Part shown: piece after piece, positions 34,367-40,055 of the stretch
Layout: the number at the start of each line of letters is the position of its first letter
Numbering within the stretch: position 1 is the stretch's first letter
Assembly (NCBI GenBank): GCA_016290835.1
Contig: JAEEVG010000018.1
Coordinates: 1-40,055 of the forward strand
From: Bacteroidales bacterium
GTDB taxonomy: Bacteria; Bacteroidota; Bacteroidia; Bacteroidales; UBA932
Length of the DNA stretch: 40,055 nucleotides
Reading direction: 5' to 3'
Program-made: the position numbers and the translations under genes
The notes under the pieces: generated by a model
Database searches by the model: none
Seen by the model: only the letters and a program-made list of their open reading frames with translations
What the model was told of the DNA's origin: nothing

Positions 34367-37300
34367 TCGACTCCAACATAAAGAAAGTACTGGTGCTCGG
34401 ATCGGGCGCCCTCAAGATCGGCGAAGCCGGCGAATTCGACTACAGCGGCTCGCAGGCCCTCAAGGCCCTCCGCGAGGAAGGCATCAGCACCGTCCTGATG
34501 AATCCCAACATCGCCACGGTCCAGACTTCCGAGGAAGTGGCGGACAAGGTGTATTTCCTGCCTGTGACCCCCTTCTTCGTGGAGAAGGTCATCCAGAAGG
34601 AGCAACCGCAGGGCATCCTGCTCTCCTTCGGCGGCCAGACCGCGCTGAACTGCGGCGTGGAGCTGTTCAAGAGCGGAGTGCTCGAGAAATACGGCGTCCA
34701 GGTGCTTGGCACCCCGGTACAGGCCATCATCGACACCGAAGACCGGGAACTCTTCGTCGAGCGCCTCGACGAGATCAAGGTCAAGACGATCAAGTCGCAC
34801 GCCGCCGAGAATCTCGAGGAAGCCCGCGCCGCCGCCCGCGAGGTGGGTTATCCGGTCATCCTGCGCGCTGCCTACGCCCTGGGCGGCCTGGGCTCCGGCT
34901 TCTGCGAGAACGAGGAAGAACTGGAGGCCATGGCCCGGAAGTCCTTCTCCTTCTCGCCGCAGGTGCTGGTAGAGAAGTCCCTGCGCGGCTGGAAGGAAAT
35001 CGAGTTCGAAGTGATGCGCGACCGCTACGATAACTGCATCTGCGTCTGTAACATGGAGAACTTCGATCCGCTGGGCATCCATACCGGCGAGAGTATCGTG
35101 GTGGCGCCCTGCCAGACCCTCAGCAACGACGAATGCAATTTCCTCCGCAAGAAGGCCATCGAGATTGTGCGGCACATCGGCATCGTGGGTGAATGTAACA
35201 TCCAGTATGCCTTCAGCCCGGACGGCGATGATTACCGCGTGATCGAGATCAACGCCCGACTGAGCCGTTCTTCCGCGCTGGCATCCAAGGCCACGGGCTA
35301 TCCCCTCGCCTTCATCGCCGCCAAACTCGGCCTGGGCTACGGCCTGCACGAACTCAAGAACACCGTGACCAAGACCACGCCCGCCTTCTTCGAGCCGGCC
35401 CTGGATTACGTGGTGGTGAAGATCCCCCGCTGGGACCTCAATAAATTCAAGGGTGTCTCGCGCGAGATCGGCTCCAGCATGAAAAGCGTCGGCGAGGTGA
35501 TGGCCATCGGCCGCACCTTCGAGGAGGCGATGCAGAAGGGCCTGCGCATGATCGGCCAGGGGGCCAACGGCTTCGTGTGCAACAAGCCGTTCAAGAAGGA
35601 AGACCTGGACGACGCGCTGCGCCATCCGACGGACATGCGCATCTTCGCCGTCGCGGCCGCCTTCGAAGCTGGCTATTCTGCGAACCGCATCTATGATCTG
35701 ACCAAGATCGACCGCTGGTTCCTGGACAAGCTGGACAACATCGAGAAGACCTACCAGGAACTCGAGTCCTGCAAGAAACTGACCGACATCGGCTTCGATC
35801 TGCTCCAGAAGGCCAAGTGCCAGGGCTTCTCGGACATCCAGATCGCCCGCGTGCTGGGCGTGCCGGAGGCCAAGGTGCGGGAGTACCGCACGTTCCTGGG
35901 CCTGCGCCCGTATGTGAAGCAGATCGACACCCTGGCCGCGGAGTTCCCCTCCAACACCAACTACCTGTATATGACCTACAACGGTGAGGTGGATGACATC
36001 AGTTTCGAGGACGGCTCCAATACCGTCATCGTGCTGGGCTCCGGCGCCTATCGTATCGGCAGCAGCGTGGAGTTCGACTGGTGCGGCGTGAACGCCTTGA
36101 ATACCTTGCGCAAGAGCGGCTACAAGGCCATCATGATCAACTATAACCCCGAAACCGTCTCTACCGACTACGATGTCTGCGACCGGCTGTATTTCGATGA
36201 GCTGAGTTTCGAGACCGTCATGGAGATCTGCGGCCTGGAGAAGCCTTACGGGGTGATCGTGAGCGTTGGCGGCCAGATTCCGAACAACCTGGCCGTGCCC
36301 CTGATGCGGGCCGGCGTGCACATCCTGGGCACGACGGCCCACGATATCGACCGCGCCGAGGACCGCAACAAGTTCTCCCAGATCGTGGACAAGCTCGGCA
36401 TCGACCAGCCGCGCTGGAGCGAACTTACCACGATGGCCGATGTGGACCGTTTCGTGGACGAGGTCGGCTTCCCGGTGCTGGTGCGTCCTTCCTACGTGCT
36501 CTCCGGGGCTGCGATGAATGTCTGCTACAGCAAGGAAGATCTGCGGATGTTCCTGGATATGGCCGTGGAGGTCTCCGAGGAGCACCCGGTCGTAATCAGC
36601 TCGTTCATGCAGCGCTGCAAGGAGCTGGAGTGCGACGCGGTGGCCGACGGCGGCAAGGTGCTCGCCTACGCGATCTCCGAGCACATCGAGTTCGCGGGCG
36701 TGCACTCGGGCGATGCCACGATCCAGTTCCCGCCGCAGAAGATTTACGGCATCACCGCGGCCAAGATTCGCAAGACCACGGCGGCCATCGCCGCGGAGTT
36801 GCACATCACCGGCCCCTTCAATATCCAGTTCCTCGCCACCGACAACTACATCAAGGTCATCGAGTGCAACCTGCGTGCTTCACGCAGTTTCCCCTTCGTG
36901 TCCAAGGTGCTGAAAGTCAACCTGATCGATCTGGCCACCCGCTGTATGCTCGGCCAGCGGCCGGAGCGCGTGGACATCGATCCCTTCGAGCTGGAATACG
37001 TGGGCATCAAGTGTTCGCAGTTCTCCTTCGCCCGACTGGGCAAGGCGGACCCGGTGCTGGGCGTGGATATGGCTTCGACCGGCGAGGTGGGCTGCATCGG
37101 CGACAACCTCGACGAGGCCCTGCTCAAGTCGATGCTTTCCGTGGGACACCGCATCCCGCAGAAGTCCATCCTCATCTCTTCCGGCAATCCGCTGCAGAAA
37201 GCGGACCTGCTGCGCGCCTGCCTGCTGCTCGCGGAAAAGAAATATACGATCTACGCCACGGGCGGCACCTGCCGCTACCTCAACGAGAACGGCGTCCCGG

Positions 37301-37566
37301 CGCTGCGGGCCCTCTGGCCCAACGAGCACGATGACGGTTTCCCCGCGGCCCTGGACCTGATCCGCTCGCACCAGGTGGAACTGGTGATCAACATTCCCAA
37401 GAATTTCACCCGCAAGGAGCTCAGCAACGGCTATATGATGCGCCGGGCGGCGATTGACTTCAACGTTCCGCTGATCACCAACAGCCGGCTCGCCACCGCC
37501 TATATCCGGGCTTTCTGCGCCAAACCGCTGGAGTCGATCTCGATCAAGAGCTGGGACGAGTATTAG
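34363..37566 (+). CDS. carB: Carbamoyl phosphate synthase large subunit
   Basis: A 1,067-residue two-lobed ATP-grasp enzyme. Each half has its carboxyphosphate- or carbamate-phosphorylating domain: GSGALKIGEAGEFDYSGSQA near the N-terminus and GSGAYRIGSSVEFDWCGVNA near residue 560. An oligomerisation domain lies between them, and a C-terminal MGS-like allosteric domain follows (TIYATGGTCRYLNENGVPAL). It makes carbamoyl phosphate for arginine and pyrimidine synthesis. Full length, no defects seen. Confidence 0.97.
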   Translation: MIDSNIKKVLVLGSGALKIGEAGEFDYSGSQALKALREEGISTVLMNPNIATVQTSEEVADKVYFLPVTPFFVEKVIQKEQPQGILLSFGGQTALNCGVELFKSGVLEKYGVQVLGTPVQAIIDTEDRELFVERLDEIKVKTIKSHAAENLEEARAAAREVGYPVILRAAYALGGLGSGFCENEEELEAMARKSFSFSPQVLVEKSLRGWKEIEFEVMRDRYDNCICVCNMENFDPLGIHTGESIVVAPCQTLSNDECNFLRKKAIEIVRHIGIVGECNIQYAFSPDGDDYRVIEINARLSRSSALASKATGYPLAFIAAKLGLGYGLHELKNTVTKTTPAFFEPALDYVVVKIPRWDLNKFKGVSREIGSSMKSVGEVMAIGRTFEEAMQKGLRMIGQGANGFVCNKPFKKEDLDDALRHPTDMRIFAVAAAFEAGYSANRIYDLTKIDRWFLDKLDNIEKTYQELESCKKLTDIGFDLLQKAKCQGFSDIQIARVLGVPEAKVREYRTFLGLRPYVKQIDTLAAEFPSNTNYLYMTYNGEVDDISFEDGSNTVIVLGSGAYRIGSSVEFDWCGVNALNTLRKSGYKAIMINYNPETVSTDYDVCDRLYFDELSFETVMEICGLEKPYGVIVSVGGQIPNNLAVPLMRAGVHILGTTAHDIDRAEDRNKFSQIVDKLGIDQPRWSELTTMADVDRFVDEVGFPVLVRPSYVLSGAAMNVCYSKEDLRMFLDMAVEVSEEHPVVISSFMQRCKELECDAVADGGKVLAYAISEHIEFAGVHSGDATIQFPPQKIYGITAAKIRKTTAAIAAELHITGPFNIQFLATDNYIKVIECNLRASRSFPFVSKVLKVNLIDLATRCMLGQRPERVDIDPFELEYVGIKCSQFSFARLGKADPVLGVDMASTGEVGCIGDNLDEALLKSMLSVGHRIPQKSILISSGNPLQKADLLRACLLLAEKKYTIYATGGTCRYLNENGVPALRALWPNEHDDGFPAALDLIRSHQVELVINIPKNFTRKELSNGYMMRRAAIDFNVPLITNSRLATAYIRAFCAKPLESISIKSWDEY

Positions 37567-37578
37567 CGAGGTTCGGAA

Positions 37579-38523
37579 GTGGCCCGGTCGAAGTTCTTCT
37601 GGCATCTGCTGGCCCTCGCCGTCGTCGGCGTGTGGGGGGTCACTTTCGTGTGTACCAAGCAGTTGATCTCCGCCGGACTGGATCCGGCGGAGATTTTCGC
37701 CATCCGTTTCACCATGGCCTATTCGGGCATCTGGGCTCTTTCGCTCACCCGCGGGCCGGTCCGGTTCCGGAGCCGCAATTGGCAGGACGAGCTGCTGTTC
37801 GTCTTCCTGGGGATCACGGGTGGCTCCTTTTATTTCCTGACGGAGAATACGGCTCTCGCCTATACCCAGGCCTGCAACGTGGCCTTCCTGGTGTGCGTGT
37901 CTCCGCTGCTGACCGCGCTGCTGACGATGCTCTACCGGCGGCTGCGGCGGGATCGTTTCGCTGCGGCGCTGGAGCCGGTACGGCCGGATTTCCCCCTGGT
38001 CTGCGGCACGATCCTGGCCCTGGGCGGGATGGCGCTGATGCTCTTTGACGGTTCGCGGCTGCAGGTCTCGCTGAAGGGTGATCTGCTGGCCGTCGGCGCT
38101 GCGCTCTGCTGGGCGCTCTACAGCCTGTTCATGGGCAGGATGACCGAGGAGTACGGGGCGGTTTTCGCGACGCGCAAGGTTTTCGGCTACGGTTTGCTGA
38201 CCATCATTCCCTTCCTGCTGAGCGGGGAAGGTTTCTCGTTCGAGCCGCTGCGGGACTGGCGTGTGATCGCCAATCTGCTCTTCCTCGGGCTCGTGGCTTC
38301 CCTCGCCTGCTTCGTGGTCTGGAACCTGGTGATGTCCAAGCTCGGCAATATCACCTGCACCAACTATGTTTATCTTAATCCGGTCTTTACGCTCATCACG
38401 GCGATGATTCTGCTGGGAGAACGCCTCACCCCAGCCGGGGCCATCGGCTCGGCGCTGATCCTGCTGGGCGTGTTCCTGGCCGGCCAGCGGGGCCGCTGGC
38501 GCAGGACCGGGGGACGTGTTTGA
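37579..38523 (+). CDS. DMT superfamily permease (EamA type)
   Basis: A 314-residue membrane protein with ten hydrophobic segments in two EamA repeats (GVWGVTFVCTKQLISAGLDP in the first; NLVMSKLGNITCTNYVYLNP in the second). Family members usually export amino acids or metabolites. It starts at a GTG 12 bases after carB and is probably in the same operon. Export of an arginine-pathway compound is possible but unproven. Confidence 0.85.
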   Translation: MARSKFFWHLLALAVVGVWGVTFVCTKQLISAGLDPAEIFAIRFTMAYSGIWALSLTRGPVRFRSRNWQDELLFVFLGITGGSFYFLTENTALAYTQACNVAFLVCVSPLLTALLTMLYRRLRRDRFAAALEPVRPDFPLVCGTILALGGMALMLFDGSRLQVSLKGDLLAVGAALCWALYSLFMGRMTEEYGAVFATRKVFGYGLLTIIPFLLSGEGFSFEPLRDWRVIANLLFLGLVASLACFVVWNLVMSKLGNITCTNYVYLNPVFTLITAMILLGERLTPAGAIGSALILLGVFLAGQRGRWRRTGGRV

Positions 38524-38530
38524 AAAAATA

Positions 38531-38562
38531 TTTGGTGAATTCCCAAACTGTTCCTATATTTG
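38531..38562 (+). promoter_or_regulatory. Promoter of the tRNA-Phe gene
   Basis: TTTG (38531-38534), 20 bases, then TATATTTG (38555-38562): a full match to the Bacteroidetes promoter consensus. The tRNA begins 18 bases downstream. Confidence 0.8.
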
Positions 38563-38579
38563 CAGTCCCAAAACACAAC

Positions 38580-38652
38580 GGTGCTGTAGCTCAGATGGTA
38601 GAGCAAAGGACTGAAAATCCTTGTGTCGGCAGTTCGATTCTTCCCAGCACCA
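38580..38652 (+). tRNA. tRNA-Phe (GAA)
   Basis: A 73-base cloverleaf: acceptor GGTGCTG/CAGCACC, D-arm GCTC/GAGC, anticodon arm AAGGA-CTGAAAA-TCCTT with anticodon GAA, five-base variable loop, and T loop TTCGATT. The T stem GGCAG/CTTCC has one C-U mismatch. The 3' CCA is not encoded (ACAG follows). Confidence 0.95.
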
Positions 38653-38656
38653 CAGG

Positions 38657-38690
38657 AACCCGCTGATTATCAGCGGGTTTTCTTTTTCCG
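38657..38690 (+). terminator. Rho-independent terminator after tRNA-Phe
   Basis: AACCCGCTGA-TTA-TCAGCGGGTT is a perfect 10-bp stem with a three-base loop, followed by TTCTTTTT. Confidence 0.9.
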
Positions 38691-39000
38691 TCCCACTTTC
38701 CGTCCCACTTTTGGCCTTTCTGCGCCCTATTGCGTGGTACTTCAAAATACAGCTTCTACGGCCCTCTGCTGGCGTTTTTGACTACACTCTATTACCTTTG
38801 ATGCTGGTTTTTTGTTACTGTTTTTGTTACAGTTCATTTCTTGTAAAACGGGGTAAAAAGTGGGACGGAAGTCGCTTTTCCTCACAAAAAACTGGGACGG
38901 AAACTCTCATTTCGTTTGCCAATTTTATTGTTTTACGATAAAAGTGGGACGGAAAAACCGCTGAAAAGGAGCCGAAATCAGAAAAAAGTGGGACGGAAAG
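38687..39000. repeat. Cluster of six AAAGTGGGACGGAA-type motifs
   Basis: The motif GTGGGACGGAA occurs twice in inverted orientation at 38687-38713 and four times in direct orientation at about 38856, 38886 (one base changed), 38941 and 38985. The region has no gene I can support and is AT-richer than its surroundings. It begins immediately after the tRNA terminator, as arm-type integrase sites or another protein-binding array might. Confidence 0.75.
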
Positions 39001-39020
39001 GTTTTCTGCCTGATTTTTCG

Positions 39021-39028
39021 TAAATTTG
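39021..39028 (+). promoter_or_regulatory. -7 promoter element for the gene at 39056
   Basis: TAAATTTG fits TAnnTTTG and ends 27 bases before the ATG. A TTTT tract lies at roughly the -33 distance. Confidence 0.5.
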
Positions 39029-39055
39029 TAGTAACGACTTGACCTATAACAAACT

Positions 39056-39769
39056 ATGCCGCGCTTCACGCCATCTGTCCTGATATCTGACTGCTGGGGC
39101 TCCGTTGGGGACCTCACCTTCTATCATGTGGACGGCCGCTGCTACTTCAAGAAGAAGAATCAGTGTGAATTCCCCGGGACTGACGCGCAGAACAGCCAGC
39201 TCGATGTTCACCGACGGGCGCTGGCAGCCTGGAGAACTCTTGAGCATTCCGTTCAGCTGACCTGGAACGCCCTCGCAGAGCCCGTTATAAGCCACAAACC
39301 GCCCTTTGACAATACCGCGCATATCTCCGGCCAGAATCTCTTTGTAAGCGCCTATCACGGCTTCTATACGCTGGGAGACGAGCACGTCCCCTACCCGCAG
39401 GCCTGGCAGAAGTTTCCGGTGCATTCCCTGGACTTCGAGGACGCCGCCGTTGATGGCTCCGACCTCCGCCTTTGCTTCCACTCTTATTTTCCCGAGACGG
39501 AGCCTGCAGGCCGGTACCAGGTACTTTCCCGCATCCAGCTGACGAAGCCCGGCTACGGCCGAAATCAGGGCCATATGCGGAACTTCCTGGCCGACGCGCC
39601 CTGTGACTCAGGCGATGGTCGCGTTTGCATTGTAGTGGACGATTTCCGCCGGCGTTGGGATCTGGATCTTGACGAGTATCAAGTCCACGGCCGTTACGTC
39701 CTTCTTGACCGGCAAACCGGATATCGCAACATCCCGCGCGAGTTCTCTTTCTCAATGAAGCTGGAATAA
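39056..39769 (+). CDS. Hypothetical protein, unknown function
   Basis: A 237-residue protein with no signal peptide or membrane segment. The N-terminus (ISDCWGSVGDLTFYHVDGRCYFKKK), a central QLTWNALAEP and SGQNLFVSAYHGFYTL recall a loose group of Bacteroidales proteins often seen in prophage-like or variable regions. The resemblance is from memory only. It stands alone between the motif cluster and a terminator, close to a tRNA gene. It may belong to an acquired segment; codon use does not look foreign by eye. Confidence 0.7.
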   Translation: MPRFTPSVLISDCWGSVGDLTFYHVDGRCYFKKKNQCEFPGTDAQNSQLDVHRRALAAWRTLEHSVQLTWNALAEPVISHKPPFDNTAHISGQNLFVSAYHGFYTLGDEHVPYPQAWQKFPVHSLDFEDAAVDGSDLRLCFHSYFPETEPAGRYQVLSRIQLTKPGYGRNQGHMRNFLADAPCDSGDGRVCIVVDDFRRRWDLDLDEYQVHGRYVLLDRQTGYRNIPREFSFSMKLE

Positions 39770-39791
39770 AAAACATTCGAACGTATGGCGT

Positions 39792-39823
39792 GGAGCGTTC
39801 CGGGCTGGTTCCCGGGACGTTCC
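39792..39823. other. Imperfect hairpin downstream of the hypothetical gene
   Basis: GGAGCGTTCCGGG and CCCGGGACGTTCC pair over 13 positions with two imperfections around CTGGTT. Confidence 0.5.
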
Positions 39824-39836
39824 CTCTACATAGTAA

Positions 39837-39874
39837 GACCCCTGTAACCCATAAGGGCTGCAGGGGCCTTTTCT
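39837..39874 (+). terminator. Probable Rho-independent terminator
   Basis: CCCCTG and CAGGGG (39839-39866), with an inner CCC/GGG pairing, are followed by CCTTTTCT. The position fits the end of the gene at 39056-39769. Confidence 0.65.
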
Positions 39875-39928
39875 GTTCGATAAACAGGGAATTTAGTGCT
39901 CTAATTACTTCATACCATCGATTCGGAA

Positions 39929-40055
39929 TTATTCCTGAAAAGAATACCCGAACCCGGCCTTGGCGACAAGAGCATCTCCATACGGGCCGATTTTCTTGCG
40001 GATGCGGGTAATGTTTACATCCACCGTGCGGGGTGTGACAATGACATCGTCAGGC
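39929..40055 (-). CDS. OmpR/PhoB-type response regulator, C-terminal end only
   Basis: The minus-strand frame from the right edge to a TAA at 39929-39931 encodes PRTVDVNITRIRKKIGPYG, then VAKAGFGYSFQE and stop. This is the recognition helix and C-terminal hairpin of a winged-helix response regulator (the VDVxIxRLRKKIG...GxGY pattern). About 42 residues are visible; the rest is beyond the window. Confidence 0.85.
   Translation of the reverse strand, partial: PDDVIVTPRTVDVNITRIRKKIGPYGDALVAKAGFGYSFQE

Noticed and set aside
31937-36804. Open frames of 787 and 882 codons on the minus strand over argH, carA and carB
   Set aside because: Same composition artefact; the sense genes are fully conserved enzymes and overlap completely.
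38621-38941. A 106-residue open frame overlapping the 3' half of tRNA-Phe and its terminator
   Set aside because: It begins in the tRNA and includes the terminator and motif repeats; no known protein features.

Overview
The window looks like the chromosome of a GC-rich member of the Bacteroidales. The evidence is: a large surface-adhesin-type protein of a kind common in that order; many promoters of the Bacteroidetes form (TTTG, about 20 bp, TAnnTTTG); a short-chain-type threonine dehydrogenase beside kbl; a beta-propeller histidine kinase; and an arginine operon with the argF'-type N-acyl-ornithine transcarbamylase known from Bacteroides. Genus cannot be fixed from this; Rikenellaceae or Cryptobacteroides-like lineages are guesses.

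Layout. 1-4461: 3' part of a large adhesin-like protein, then a MATE efflux pump. 4475-5799: a REP-type transposase gene (RAYT, HUH/Y1 family) bracketed by two direct copies of a 161-bp double-hairpin repeat; further copies lie at 8691-8858 and 24511-24656. 5803-8672: divergent tdh and kbl (threonine to glycine plus acetyl-CoA), then a SprT-like metalloprotein. 8880-14165 (minus): an outer-membrane-barrel-like gene followed by potA-potB-potC-potD (polyamine ABC uptake). 14258-15445: a PatB/MalY-type C-S lyase. 15442-18860 (minus): a propeller-sensor histidine kinase and a NarL-type response regulator. 18978-21856: a divergent four-gene operon of exported or membrane proteins of unknown function. 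21861-23708 (minus): an MgtC-family protein and a dicarboxylate/amino-acid:cation symporter. 23709-25197: a gene-free, repeat-rich, GC-rich island. 25198-38523: one long operon for arginine and carbamoyl phosphate synthesis (GNAT, argG, argC, argD, argF', argB, argE-like, argH, carA, carB, then a DMT permease). 38580-38652: tRNA-Phe with its own promoter and terminator. 38687-39769: a cluster of repeated 13-bp motifs and an unknown gene. 39929-40055: the 3' end of an OmpR-type response regulator on the minus strand.

How the genes work together. The arginine operon contains almost the whole N-acylated pathway plus carbamoyl phosphate synthetase, which feeds its transcarbamylase. Ser90 at the substrate switch of that transcarbamylase points to N-succinylornithine as substrate. 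The two-component system shares a divergent intergenic region, with two perfect inverted repeats, with the four-gene exported-protein operon, so that operon may be its target.

The strongest candidate for an undescribed system is the REP/RAYT unit. Its repeats are highly structured, intergenic, and show a compensatory base-pair change between copies. A second short dispersed repeat (AGATCCTTCGCTTCGCTCAG...) occurs several times and has entered the argC coding sequence in frame.
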